64,000 nucleotides of DNA from the NCBI GenBank assembly GCA_964570325.1, contig CAZMXS010000005.1:57145-121144 (forward strand), read 5' to 3'. Position numbers and translations under genes: made by a program. The stretch is from CAZMXS01 sp964570325 (GTDB lineage Bacteria > Verrucomicrobiota > Kiritimatiellia > CAIQIC01 > CAZMXS01). The notes under the pieces were generated by a model, which saw nothing but the letters and a program-made list of their open reading frames with translations, was not told the DNA's origin and ran no database searches. Of the stretch, positions 1 to 9,135 are shown in pieces; within the stretch, counting starts at the first letter, position 1; every line of letters begins with the position of its first letter.

Positions 1-2225
1 GGCGCGACCCCGACAACCGGGTGTTCGCCGATGCCCCGCGCGCCGAATGGGCCGACCACGGCCGGATTCTCCACACATTCGATCGTCTGCTTGCGCGGCG
101 CGTCCTTGAGGCTGGGGAACCGGTAGCGCCCGTACGATGGATTCAGGGCCTTGCCGTTGGCATCGAACCGCAGCTCTTCGCACAGGCTCGCGCCGATCCC
201 CATCATCACCCCGCCGGCAATCTGCCCTCGAATCTGGCGCGGGTTGATGACCTGGCCGACGTCAAACGCCGAGGCGAAATGGTCAATGAAGATGCGCCCC
301 GTGGCCTTCTCGATCCGGATCTGGCAGGCCTGCGCGCCGAAGGTGTATTCCACGCCCATGGTACCCTGCCCGGTTTCCGGATCGGGCGCGGAATAGCGCG
401 GCAGGCGGCAGTCCGCGGTGGACTGCACCACTTCGCCCACCGTCATGCCGTTCTCGTACATGTAACCGCTGGCCAGCCGCTTGACCGGCACACGAACATC
501 GGGATCGGAGCGGAGGAACACCGCTTCGCCGTCGTAGTCAAGCATGTCCACATCGCACCGCAGCACCTGGGCGGCCGTCTGCTTGAGCATTTGGATGGCC
601 CGCTCGGCGGCGCGAATGATCGCGCGGCCGCCCTGCGTCGTGAACATCGAGCCGATCGTTTGCCACTCCCACGGCGAAAACTGCGTGTCAATTTCCGTGT
701 AAACCTTGATGCGGTCGGGTTCCAGTTTCAACGCCTCGGCGGCAACCTGGCGCACGACGTTCCGCAACCCCTGCCCCACCTCGGCGCCGGCCATGTTAAT
801 GGACACGCTGCCGTCGGCATTGAATTTGAGATAACACCCTTTGGAGGAATGGGGCGCGCCCTTGGGCGACTTCATCATCGCCGCGAAACCCCGGCCGTAG
901 TAAAAGCGCTCATCCTCGGCCGGCTTGGCGCCATCCTCGTATATCGCCTTTTTCACGATAGCGACGCAATCGCGCACGCTGCCGTTGGTCGGCCACATTT
1001 TCTCGCCCAGCGCGTTGATCTTGCCGGGACCGAGATAATTGCGTTCGCGCAATTCGAACGGCGACAGATTCAACTTACGCGCCAGCACATCCATCAGGCG
1101 CTCGACGCCGAATTGTCCCTCGGGATGCCCGTAACCCCGATAGGCGCCAACGGGCGGAGTATTGGTATAGACCAGGTAGGATTCCAGCAAGCAATGCGGG
1201 AACTCATACGGTCCGGTCGCATTGTGCGTGGCGGCGATACAAACGTGCAAGCCGGTGTCGGAGTAGGCGCCTGTCGCGTGATGCACCAGCGTCTGGATCG
1301 CGGTAAGCCGGCCGGTCTTGGTGGCGCCGATCTTCATCTTGATCCGGAAGCCGTGCGCAATCAGCGTGCTGAGAAAGTCGTCGCGCCGGCTCGCCACCCA
1401 CTTGACTGGATAGCCAGGAACAAAGCTCGCGATATAGGCAATGGTCTGCTCCACCGTAATGTCGGACTTGTAGCCGAAGCAACCGCCCAGTTCGGGGATG
1501 TGCACCCGGACATCCGACATGGGGCGTTCGTACACGCGCGCCAACTCCTCGCGGATGACAAACGGGCAGATGGATGACGACCAGCACTCCAACGTGCGGT
1601 CTTCATGAAACCACACGATCGCGCCATGCGGCTCGATCGCGGCGCACGAGCCGAAAGGATAGACAAACTCGCCTTCCACGGTCACGTCGGCTTCCTTGAA
1701 GCCTTGTTCGATATCCCCCTTCTTCAGGCGATAGTAATTGGCGATGTTGGTTCCGGGACGCGGGCCCACGCCCGGGAGATGCCAATAATCGCCGCTGTTT
1801 TCATGAATCAGCACGGCATCCGCGGCCAACGCGGCGCGCGCATCCACATAAACGGGCAGCGGTTCGTATTGCACCTTGATCTGCTTTACGGCGGCGGCCG
1901 CCTGCCGCGCGGTTTCCGCAATCACAGCGGCAACGGGCTCGCCAATATACCGGACCTTTTCCACCGCCATGGGAGTCAGGTCGCGAATGTTGTCGCCGTA
2001 ATGAATCGTGCAACCGCGGCCGGTAACCACCTTGACCACGCCGGGACACTGCTCGGCAGCGGATGAGTCAATCGAAACAATCCGGGCATGCGCGTAGTCC
2101 GGCCGGAGAATGGCGGCGTGCAACATGCGCGGAAGTTTGAGGTCGTCGAGGAATCGGGCTTGGCCGGTGATCTTGCTCACCGCATCGGGCCGGATGATGT
2201 TCTGACCGACATATTTCAGCGCCAC
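1..2225 (-). CDS. Xanthine dehydrogenase-family molybdopterin-binding subunit, 3' end cut by the window edge
   Basis: Molybdenum hydroxylase large subunit (xanthine dehydrogenase/aldehyde oxidase/CO dehydrogenase superfamily), which would hydroxylate an aldehyde or N-heterocycle at a Mo-pterin centre. The reading frame is open from a GTG at 2225 to the window edge (741 codons). The start is chosen because AAGGAGG lies 6 nt upstream (2232-2238). Early residues read KYVGQNIIRPDAVSKITGQA, the usual N-terminus of this family. A GCFGYK motif replaces the common GGFGGK of the Mo-cofactor loop, EVGQG is present in the second cofactor domain, and the last residues include ARGIGE, whose Glu is the family's catalytic base. 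Only about 30 residues should be missing. No FAD or 2Fe-2S subunit is visible, so these must lie beyond the left edge or elsewhere. The substrate cannot be assigned. Confidence 0.9.
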   Translation of the reverse strand, partial: MALKYVGQNIIRPDAVSKITGQARFLDDLKLPRMLHAAILRPDYAHARIVSIDSSAAEQCPGVVKVVTGRGCTIHYGDNIRDLTPMAVEKVRYIGEPVAAVIAETARQAAAAVKQIKVQYEPLPVYVDARAALAADAVLIHENSGDYWHLPGVGPRPGTNIANYYRLKKGDIEQGFKEADVTVEGEFVYPFGSCAAIEPHGAIVWFHEDRTLECWSSSICPFVIREELARVYERPMSDVRVHIPELGGCFGYKSDITVEQTIAYIASFVPGYPVKWVASRRDDFLSTLIAHGFRIKMKIGATKTGRLTAIQTLVHHATGAYSDTGLHVCIAATHNATGPYEFPHCLLESYLVYTNTPPVGAYRGYGHPEGQFGVERLMDVLARKLNLSPFELRERNYLGPGKINALGEKMWPTNGSVRDCVAIVKKAIYEDGAKPAEDERFYYGRGFAAMMKSPKGAPHSSKGCYLKFNADGSVSINMAGAEVGQGLRNVVRQVAAEALKLEPDRIKVYTEIDTQFSPWEWQTIGSMFTTQGGRAIIRAAERAIQMLKQTAAQVLRCDVDMLDYDGEAVFLRSDPDVRVPVKRLASGYMYENGMTVGEVVQSTADCRLPRYSAPDPETGQGTMGVEYTFGAQACQIRIEKATGRIFIDHFASAFDVGQVINPRQIRGQIAGGVMMGIGASLCEELRFDANGKALNPSYGRYRFPSLKDAPRKQTIECVENPAVVGPFGARGIGEHPVVGVA

Positions 2226-2438
2226 GGGCAGCCTCCTTATGAAAGCGACATCCTCACCGTACGCCGCTATAACATAGCTGATTTGCGGCCAGTTGGTATA
2301 GAGATTTTGCGATTCCTGTTCGGTTGCGGGGCCGGCGCCCTGCGACCGGCTGACTCGCGGCCATCCCGGCCAACCCGGCGCCGCTCCTTTCAAGCCGAAT
2401 GGGTTCGCAATCTCGCAATCCGGCCTCCTGCTTGGTTA

Positions 2439-2467
2439 TTGACACGCCGCCTTGGCTGGCCTATCAA
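2439..2467 (+). promoter_or_regulatory. Sigma70-like promoter for the response regulator/acyl-CoA synthetase genes
   Basis: A perfect -35 box TTGACA (2439-2444), a 17-bp spacer and TATCAA (2462-2467, 4 of 6 matches to TATAAT) lie 45 bp upstream of the response regulator start. This is the best promoter match in the 286-bp divergent intergenic region 2226-2511. Confidence 0.65.
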
Positions 2468-2511
2468 ATTATTGCCGGGTTGCAACCGACCGGCGGCGAA
2501 GGAGCGGCCGT

Positions 2512-2904
2512 TTGAAAACAATCCTTTCAGTGGATGACGATCTTAAGGTGCTGCAAGCACTTGAGTTCGCCCTGCGCAAGAAGGGCTATGACATCACCGT
2601 CACCAATGATCCACTGGCCGTCGCCGCGCTGGTGGCGGAGAAGCCGGTGGACCTGGTCATGCTGGACATCCGCATGCCGATCAAGAATGGCTTCGAGGTT
2701 TTCCGCGAACTAAAAAAGCGCATTCCCGCCCTGAAGGTACTTTTTGTCACGGCCTATCCCAGTTCCTTTTCCGTCAGTTCCGAGGGCATGCTGAAAATGT
2801 GGCAGCATGATTTTGCGGATGGTGAAACGGACATCCTGTACAAACCGTTCACAGTGGATGTCCTCTACGAGAAAGTCGCCGGGTTGATTGGACCTCCCAA
2901 GTAG
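2512..2904 (+). CDS. Single-domain response regulator (CheY-like receiver)
   Basis: A 130-residue stand-alone receiver domain with no output domain. The start is the TTG at 2512, because GAAGGAG lies about 8 nt upstream and the protein then begins at the first beta strand (KTILSVDDD). The acidic pocket is VDDD (residues 7-10), the phosphoacceptor is Asp52 in VMLDIRMP, and the conserved Lys is in LYKPF near residue 110. An upstream in-frame TTG at 2452 would add a 20-residue extension without domain character and would lie inside the promoter. The next gene begins 8 bp after the stop, so they are probably co-transcribed. No cognate kinase is adjacent; the kinases at 16-22 kb are far away and in another unit. 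It may act by protein-protein contact or in a phosphorelay. Confidence 0.9.
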   Translation: MKTILSVDDDLKVLQALEFALRKKGYDITVTNDPLAVAALVAEKPVDLVMLDIRMPIKNGFEVFRELKKRIPALKVLFVTAYPSSFSVSSEGMLKMWQHDFADGETDILYKPFTVDVLYEKVAGLIGPPK

Positions 2905-2912
2905 GCGCGACC

Positions 2913-3305
2913 ATGACGACTGGCACCCCCCAACGCATGGAGATTTATAGACAGGTCCGCGTCGTGCTGGTGCGGCACCTGATTGACATTGGCCGCCTGT
3001 CCATCCAGATCTCCATGCGCAACATCCACCTCCATGGTTCGCTTTGCCGCCTGCCCGGCGTCCGGCACCCGCTCACCGCGGATATGGTCGGCGCGATCTT
3101 CAGCGAACTGGGAAAAATCCCGGGCATCCGGCGCGTCCATGGCGATTTTGACAACTGGCGAACTACCGACGAGCTCGGACTGCGCTGGACGCCGGTCGCG
3201 ACGCGCCAGTTGATTGACGCCGCCGCGGCGGATGTGGCGCGCGGCACCAAGCCGGCGGTTTACGAAATTGACCCGGAAGAAAAAAACCAACCGCCATCGG
3301 CGTAA
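2913..3305 (+). CDS. Small conserved protein with a BON-like fold
   Basis: A 130-residue soluble protein without signal peptide or membrane segment. Residues 10-80 show the alternating pattern of a BON-type alpha/beta domain: a helix (YRQVRVVLVRHLI), a strand pair (SIQISMRNIHLHGSLC), a second helix (ADMVGAIFSELGKIPG) and a final strand (IRRVHGDFDNW). BON domains bind membranes or small ligands in other proteins, but nothing here fixes a function. It starts 8 bp after the receiver gene, so the two may work together. The C-terminal tail is charged and poorly structured. The gene itself is well supported by spacing and codon character; the domain assignment is tentative. Confidence 0.6.
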   Translation: MTTGTPQRMEIYRQVRVVLVRHLIDIGRLSIQISMRNIHLHGSLCRLPGVRHPLTADMVGAIFSELGKIPGIRRVHGDFDNWRTTDELGLRWTPVATRQLIDAAAADVARGTKPAVYEIDPEEKNQPPSA

Positions 3306-3364
3306 TCACAGAAGCATCCACGAAAACGTTTATCAATTCCTGTCGCCCGACTTCCTACGATCAA

Positions 3365-5002
3365 TTGCTGGAGCAATTCCGCGTGGAGGTTCCGGCTGAC
3401 TTCAACTTCGCGTTCGACGTCGTGGACGCCATCGCCGCCGAGGATCCCGGCCGGCTCGCGCTGGTACACGTGGACGATCAGGGTCGGCGGCGCGAATTTG
3501 ACTTCGCATTTTTCCGGCGTGAATCGGACCGGCTGGCCGCCGGCCTCGCGCGGCTGGGTCTGCGGCGCGGCGACGCGGTCATGCTGCTCCTGTTCCGTCG
3601 GATCGAGTTCTGGGTCAGCGTCCTGGCCCTGCACAAGCTCGGCGCGGTTGCCATTCCATCCCCCGCCATGCTGTCGCCGGCGGATATCCGTCACCGCCTG
3701 GCGGCCGCGCGCGTGGCCGCCGTGCTGGCGGAGGATTCCCTCACCGCCACGGTGGATGGGGGCCGAGTGGGCAATCCCGGCGTCAAACTCCTGGTGCAAG
3801 CGGGCGCGGCTTCGCCGCCGTCAGGCTGGATGGATTATGCGGAGGTGCTCCGCCGTGGCGATGATTCGCGCGGCGGGCTGGAACGGAGCGCCGGCGGGCG
3901 TGATCCGCTGTTCATCTTTTTTTCCTCCGGCACCACCGGCGCGCCGAAAATGGTCATGCACGACCACTCCTATCCGCTCGCGCATGCGCTGACCGCCATC
4001 CACTGGCAGGATCTCAAACCGGGCGACCTGCACCTGACGATCGCCGACACGGGCTGGGCCAAGGCGGCCTGGGGCAAACTCTACGGCCAGTGGCTTGCCG
4101 GCGCGACGGTCTTCGTTCACGATTTCCGCGGCCGCTTCAACGCCCACCGCCTGCTGCAGGTGCTGGCCCAGCAGCGCGTCACCACCTTCTGCGCGCCGCC
4201 CACCGTCTACCGCCTGATGACCACGCATCACGACCTGCGTCAATACGACCTGTCCGCTCTGCGCCATTGCGTCAGCGCCGGCGAACTGCTCAATCGCGAC
4301 ATCTTCGACAAGTGGCAGGCCGGCACCGGGCTGCGTATCTTCGAAGGCTACGGCCAGACGGAAACCACCCTGCAAATCGCCACGTTCCCCTTCATGGAGC
4401 CCAAACCCGGCTCAATGGGCAAGCCTTGTCCGGGCTGGGATATCGCGCTGCTTGACGAGCGGGACCAGCCGGTCGCCACGCGGGAGGAAGGCGAGATTTG
4501 CATCCGTCTCAACGACCAGCCGCCGCTTGGCTTGTTCACCGGTTATGCCGGCGATCCGGACCTGACGCGCGCGGTCATGCGCGACGGGTATTATCGCACG
4601 GGCGACATGGCCTGGCGGGATGAAGACGGCTATTATTGGTTCATCGGGCGAAACGACGACCTGATCAAAAGCTCGGGCTATCGGATCGGTCCATTCGAAG
4701 TGGAGAGCGTGTTGGTCACGCATCCGGCGGTGGCGGAAGCAGCGGTCACCGGCGTCCCGGATCCGGTGCGGGGGCAACTGGTCAAAGCCACGATTGTACT
4801 GAAGCCCGGCCACGCGCCTTCCGAACATCTGAAGCGCGACATTCAGGATTTCACCAAGAAAGCGACGGCCGGCTACAAACACCCGCGGGTAATCGAGTTT
4901 GCACCGGAACTACCCAAGACCATCAGCGGCAAAATCCGGCGCGGGGCCATCCGGGCACAGGATGCCAAGCCCGCGTCGCCGCCGCCGGAAACAACCCCAT
5001 AG
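3365..5002 (+). CDS. AMP-forming medium-chain acyl-CoA synthetase (ACSM-like)
   Basis: ANL-superfamily ligase that would activate a fatty or aromatic carboxylate with ATP and load CoA. It carries the P-loop signature SSGTTGAPK (about residue 188), YGQTETT (about 329), YRTGD (about 409), the hinge and DLIKSSGYRIGPFEVE stretch (about 430-446) and the catalytic Lys in PKTISGKIRR (about 523). The sequence TGWAKAAWGKLYGQW is typical of the medium-chain subgroup. Length (545 aa) is normal. The 5' end is uncertain: the first canonical start is TTG at 3365, with no Shine-Dalgarno, yet the frame is open and homologous-looking from 3272 (residues SYDQLLEQF precede and cross the TTG). No ATG, GTG or TTG exists in that upstream stretch, so a rare ATC start or a sequence error is possible. 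Confidence 0.88.
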   Translation: MLEQFRVEVPADFNFAFDVVDAIAAEDPGRLALVHVDDQGRRREFDFAFFRRESDRLAAGLARLGLRRGDAVMLLLFRRIEFWVSVLALHKLGAVAIPSPAMLSPADIRHRLAAARVAAVLAEDSLTATVDGGRVGNPGVKLLVQAGAASPPSGWMDYAEVLRRGDDSRGGLERSAGGRDPLFIFFSSGTTGAPKMVMHDHSYPLAHALTAIHWQDLKPGDLHLTIADTGWAKAAWGKLYGQWLAGATVFVHDFRGRFNAHRLLQVLAQQRVTTFCAPPTVYRLMTTHHDLRQYDLSALRHCVSAGELLNRDIFDKWQAGTGLRIFEGYGQTETTLQIATFPFMEPKPGSMGKPCPGWDIALLDERDQPVATREEGEICIRLNDQPPLGLFTGYAGDPDLTRAVMRDGYYRTGDMAWRDEDGYYWFIGRNDDLIKSSGYRIGPFEVESVLVTHPAVAEAAVTGVPDPVRGQLVKATIVLKPGHAPSEHLKRDIQDFTKKATAGYKHPRVIEFAPELPKTISGKIRRGAIRAQDAKPASPPPETTP

Positions 5003-5104
5003 CGCGCAAAGCGGCGGTTGCGATCTCTTCCCGCCGGGCGTGCCGGCGCCAAAAACCTGGCCACCAGCGACAAACGCCAGCCCCAACTTCAGCGGCCGCA
5101 ATCG

Positions 5105-6154
5105 CTATCCATCCTTTGACTGCGGCCAGCGAGCCTCGAGTTCCTTGACGCGCTTTTCGAGAGCCATGACCCGTTCCTTCCATTCGCCCATGCGCATGAG
5201 ATGCGCGTGCGCTTTGGAAGCCTTCTCGAACGGTTCGGCCGGATAGCCAAACATATAGGCCTTGGGTGGCACGTCCTTATGAATGCCGGCCTTGGCGCCG
5301 CAGATGGCGCCCGCGCCGATCACCAGATGGCCGGCCACGCCAACCTGGCCGGCCAGAATGGCGTGCGGACCGACTTCCGTGCTGCCGGAAATCCCGACTT
5401 GAGCTACCAGCACCACGTGCTCGCCAATTTGCACATTGTGCGCGATCTGGACTAAATTATCTATCTTGGCGCCGTTGCCGATCCGGGTCTTGCCAAACCG
5501 CGCGCGATCCACCGTCACATTCGCGCCGATCTCGACATCATCTCCGATCCAGACAATGCCCACCTGCGGGATTTTGGTGCGCACGCCCTGGGCATCCACG
5601 TTGTAGCCGAAGCCATCGCTGCCGATCACCGTGCCGTTGTGGATCAAGGTCCGGCTGCCAATACGACAATACTCGCGGATCGAGACCTGTTGGTATATCC
5701 GGCAGTCCTCGCCAATGATCACCTGGCGCCCGATATAGCTCTGGGCCGCAATGCTAGTCCGCGCGCCGATTTCGGCGCCGGATTCGATCACGACCAACGG
5801 GCCGACGCTGACATCCGCGCCAAGCCGCGCATCCGGAGCGACAACGGCCGTCGGATGCACACCTGGCGGCGGGATCACCGGCGACGGCGCAAACCAGGCC
5901 ACCACCTGCGCGAAAGCGCGATCGGGATCTGGCGCGCGAATAATCGCGGCCGATCCGCAAGGACGATTCCAGTCCGGCTTGACAATCACCGCCGTCGCGC
6001 GCGTGTTGGCCGCATCCGCCGCATACTTGGGGTTGGCGACAAAGGCAATCTCACCCGCTCCCGCATCACGAATTCCCGCCACCCCGGTAATGACGGCCGC
6101 GCCATCCCCTTCAAATGTCGCACCCAGTTTCTGGGCTATTTCAGCAATCGTCAT
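5105..6154 (-). CDS. lpxD: UDP-3-O-acylglucosamine N-acyltransferase LpxD
   Basis: Third step of lipid A synthesis: transfer of a 3-hydroxyacyl chain from acyl-ACP to UDP-3-O-acylglucosamine. The 349-residue protein starts at the ATG giving MTIAEIAQKLG, the normal LpxD N-terminus; a longer frame upstream has no domain character. An N-terminal uridine-binding domain (about 1-100) is followed by left-handed beta-helix hexapeptide repeats (about 105-310). The catalytic His lies in NLVQIAHNV, and GSDGFGYN is the conserved glycine-rich loop. The C-terminal helix (KERVMALEKRVKELEARW) caps the trimer. It is the last gene of the long minus-strand cluster, after skp and bamA, and is convergent with the acyl-CoA synthetase. 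fabZ and lpxA, which often follow, are absent here. Confidence 0.96.
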   Translation of the reverse strand: MTIAEIAQKLGATFEGDGAAVITGVAGIRDAGAGEIAFVANPKYAADAANTRATAVIVKPDWNRPCGSAAIIRAPDPDRAFAQVVAWFAPSPVIPPPGVHPTAVVAPDARLGADVSVGPLVVIESGAEIGARTSIAAQSYIGRQVIIGEDCRIYQQVSIREYCRIGSRTLIHNGTVIGSDGFGYNVDAQGVRTKIPQVGIVWIGDDVEIGANVTVDRARFGKTRIGNGAKIDNLVQIAHNVQIGEHVVLVAQVGISGSTEVGPHAILAGQVGVAGHLVIGAGAICGAKAGIHKDVPPKAYMFGYPAEPFEKASKAHAHLMRMGEWKERVMALEKRVKELEARWPQSKDG

Positions 6155-6222
6155 ACGACACCCCACTCCATATTTACGATTCGCGGATGCCCCCTGGCGC
6201 CGGCCAGCCGTCCCGCCTGGCG

Positions 6223-6810
6223 TCACCGCGTCGGGACCGACGTGTCGGTCGCGTTCAACTGATCGAGAATGGCGTCGGTGATATCATATTTCGGATCCAC
6301 ATACAGCAACGATTCGACACCGTTCAGGCTCTGACCCGAGGAGTCCATGACCGCGATGAAACCCTGGGTGCGCGCATATTCCTCAATGATCTTGCGCATC
6401 TCCTCAACAATGTTCTTGCGCATGCGGCGGCTCTGGTCGTCGAGCTGTTTCCGGCGCGACTCGTCGAAACGGCGGATTTTGCTCTCGTATTCCCGAATCT
6501 CGACGAGCTTGTCCTCGGCCTCGCTTTTCTTCTGTTCAGCGGCATCCACGTTCAAAGCGGGGTTCTGCGCCGCGTCGCGCAACTTGTTGAACTCCTCCTG
6601 CAGCTTCTCGTACTCGGCGATCAACTCTTTGCGTTCCGCGTTGAATTCGTCAGCCTGGGCTTTGAGCTGAGCATCCGCGGTCTTGGTCTTGGAATACTCA
6701 TTGAAAACCCGGTCCAAATCAATGAACGCCAGTCGGGGCTCCGCCGCGCGCGCCTCCAGCCAGCCGCACGCCAACAATGCCAGCAATCCAATGCCAATAT
6801 GTCGTTTCAT
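6223..6810 (-). CDS. skp: Periplasmic chaperone, OmpH/Skp family
   Basis: A 195-residue exported chaperone that holds unfolded outer-membrane proteins on their way to BamA. The signal peptide is MKRHIGIGLLALLACGWLEARA with cleavage near AEP. The mature part begins with the family beta strand (RLAFIDLDRVF), then a long charged coiled coil (about 45-150), and ends with the returning strand GFIAVMDSSGQS and YDITDAILDQLN. Coiled-coil heptads and the YSKTK motif fit OmpH. It lies between bamA (22 bp away) and lpxD (68 bp away), the classic order of this locus. Confidence 0.93.
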   Translation of the reverse strand: MKRHIGIGLLALLACGWLEARAAEPRLAFIDLDRVFNEYSKTKTADAQLKAQADEFNAERKELIAEYEKLQEEFNKLRDAAQNPALNVDAAEQKKSEAEDKLVEIREYESKIRRFDESRRKQLDDQSRRMRKNIVEEMRKIIEEYARTQGFIAVMDSSGQSLNGVESLLYVDPKYDITDAILDQLNATDTSVPTR

Positions 6811-6831
6811 GTTTGCTCCCTTGGTTGATGC

Positions 6832-9135
6832 TTAATACACGTATCCAATCCAGAAGCTGAACCGGCCGTTCGGCCGGTCGTTATAGTCATCCGTATCGAT
6901 CGGCCAGGCATAGTCCAACTGGATAGGGAAACCCGGGAAATCGAGGCGAATGCCAAGGCCGGCGCCATTGTTGAGGTTGAACGGGTCAAAATGAAACGCT
7001 TCGGTCCAGACCATGCCGGCGTCGTAGAAGACGGCGCCGCGCACCTTCTCCACAATGGGGATCGTGTATTCAGCGGTGTAATAGAACGCGGAACGGCCGC
7101 CAATCGGCTCGCCATTCTCGTCCTTCGGCCCAACGTCGCGGAATTTGAACGCGCGCAGAGTGCGCGGACCGCCGAGAAAGAGCCGGTCGAAAATCGGCAC
7201 GCGATCGGAGCGGCCGTACTCTTCCACAACGGCAATCCAGCCGCGCAGGTTAATCACATGGTCGAACCAAGGAGTCCAGAACTGCGACGATCGCCCCTGG
7301 ATTTCATAAATGTCCGTATCGCCGGCGAGCGGCCCGCCGGCGAGCTTGAACGAGGCCGTGCTGCGGTTGCCGGTGGTGGGCACGAACGCATTGTCGCGGG
7401 AATCGTGGACCAACTCGGGTGTCAGCGAGCTTTCGACGCGCTTCCCTTTCTCCTCCTGGATGATGTCGGAGGCATTGGTAGAGACATTATAGATATCAAT
7501 CTGTTCCAGCCCGTAGATCAGATTGATGCGGTTGAAGCTGTCGAGCGCCTTGCCGAGTGTCAGCGCCCCGCCGATGTTGCGCTGGTCATAATCGTCGCTG
7601 AGATAGCGGCTGTCGTGCTCGAATAAATCCACCTGGAGCGACAGGCGGCGATTCAGGAACCACGGTTCGATAAACGTGATTTCATAATCGTTGCGCTTGG
7701 TGCCGACCTGGGCGCGCAGCTTGATCTTCTGGCCGCCGCCGGTCCAGCGCGGCCAGCCGAACAGGTCGAAGTTGCCCTGTCCGAGTTCGACAAAGCCAAT
7801 GAGTTCATCCACGCTGGAGAAACCGGCGCCGATCATAAACTGGCCGGTCTTCTGTTCCTCAACATCGAACACCAGGTCGTACTGGTCGGACTGCAGCGTG
7901 CTTTCGGGCGTGCTGCTGACATAGGAAAAGTAGTTCAAGTTGCGCAGCCGTTTTTCGCTGGTGCGCACCTTGACCTCGTTAAACACCTCGCCGGGATACA
8001 CCGCCAATTCGCGCCGGATGACCTTGTCCTTGGTGCGCGTGTTGCCGCGAATCCGGATATTGCGAATATAGGCCAGCGTCCCCTCCCGCACCTTTAGTTC
8101 CACAGCCGCGGTCAGACGGTTGGTATCCGCATCGAGATTATCCGTGACCACCGTCTTGATATAGCCCCGGCTGCCATAGTAGTCGCGAATGGCCTCGGCC
8201 GCGGTCCGCACGGCCGCCAGCGAGGCAACATCGCCGGGTTTGAGTTTGACGTCCTTGCGGACATCGCCCGGCGCGAAAAGGTTCACGCCGTCCACCTGCA
8301 CCGAGCCGATCCGATATTGCGGTCCCTCGACAATCGGGATCAGCACATCCAGCTTCTTGCGGCCCGTCCGGGTGATCTGGGGCTGGCCGACGCGCGCCTC
8401 CAGGAACCCGTTGTCCAGCAGGACACCGCGGATGGAGTCCAGGTCGCTCTGTAAATCATCGGGATTGTAGACGCCGGTGCCGGTGATCCAGGACAGCCAG
8501 TTGGCCTGGGTCTGTTTCATCGCTTTGCGCAGCGCCTTGGCCTTTACATGGTCATTGCCGACGAAGCGAATCCAGTCCACAAACGCCCGGCGCCCTTCCT
8601 TGACCGTCACGGCCACAGCGACCTTGCCCGTCTCGGCGGCCGGTGTAATCTTCCACACCACCTTGGCGTCGGGGAAATAGCGTTTGTAATACTCGTCGCG
8701 CACCTTCTGCGCGGCGACCTCCAGGCGATCATCATCCACCGGATCGCCGCGGCCCAGCGCGAGCCACTCACGAATCTTCTTGTTGCCGACATACTCGGCG
8801 CCGGTTATTTCGAGCGTGGCGATCACCGGCCGGGTGGCGACGATGTAGGTCAGCGCGATGCCGCCCGGCACGGTTTCGACGGTGGTTTCCACCTTGGCAA
8901 ACCGGCCGGTCTTCTGCAACGCCTTAATATCGCGGGAGATCACCAACCGCGTGGGCGGATCGAACTCGTCGCCGGCCTTGACGCTGGCGTGTGCCAGCAC
9001 AAAGGCCTCCTCGATCGGCCCGGGGCCAAGATTAATGACCCGCACTTCCCGCACCGGCACGGCATGAACCGCCAGCGCGCCCGCCAGGAACAGCGCCACG
9101 ATCCACCCCGGCCATTGACTGCGCCTGGCCCTCAT
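6832..9135 (-). CDS. bamA: Outer-membrane protein assembly factor BamA
   Basis: Omp85-family insertase for beta-barrel proteins. A 767-residue protein with a signal peptide (WIVALFLAGALAVHA), POTRA domains over roughly 25-420 (for example VREVRVINLGPGPIEEAFV and RNIRIRGNTRTKDKVIRREL, the typical last-POTRA motif), and a 16-strand barrel over the remainder. The barrel loop-6 motif, usually VRGF, reads LRAFKFRD here with the Arg retained. The C-terminus ends in aromatic Tyr. The start ATG overlaps the dnaB stop by 4 bp (ATGA), so translation is probably coupled to the replicative helicase gene, an unusual arrangement. It is followed by skp and lpxD. Confidence 0.96.
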   Translation of the reverse strand: MRARRSQWPGWIVALFLAGALAVHAVPVREVRVINLGPGPIEEAFVLAHASVKAGDEFDPPTRLVISRDIKALQKTGRFAKVETTVETVPGGIALTYIVATRPVIATLEITGAEYVGNKKIREWLALGRGDPVDDDRLEVAAQKVRDEYYKRYFPDAKVVWKITPAAETGKVAVAVTVKEGRRAFVDWIRFVGNDHVKAKALRKAMKQTQANWLSWITGTGVYNPDDLQSDLDSIRGVLLDNGFLEARVGQPQITRTGRKKLDVLIPIVEGPQYRIGSVQVDGVNLFAPGDVRKDVKLKPGDVASLAAVRTAAEAIRDYYGSRGYIKTVVTDNLDADTNRLTAAVELKVREGTLAYIRNIRIRGNTRTKDKVIRRELAVYPGEVFNEVKVRTSEKRLRNLNYFSYVSSTPESTLQSDQYDLVFDVEEQKTGQFMIGAGFSSVDELIGFVELGQGNFDLFGWPRWTGGGQKIKLRAQVGTKRNDYEITFIEPWFLNRRLSLQVDLFEHDSRYLSDDYDQRNIGGALTLGKALDSFNRINLIYGLEQIDIYNVSTNASDIIQEEKGKRVESSLTPELVHDSRDNAFVPTTGNRSTASFKLAGGPLAGDTDIYEIQGRSSQFWTPWFDHVINLRGWIAVVEEYGRSDRVPIFDRLFLGGPRTLRAFKFRDVGPKDENGEPIGGRSAFYYTAEYTIPIVEKVRGAVFYDAGMVWTEAFHFDPFNLNNGAGLGIRLDFPGFPIQLDYAWPIDTDDYNDRPNGRFSFWIGYVY

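Noticed and set aside
21..1577. 518-codon open frame on the plus strand over the molybdenum hydroxylase
   Set aside because: It shares codon register with the real minus-strand gene and has no domain motif. The minus-strand translation carries clear family motifs and continues to the window edge.
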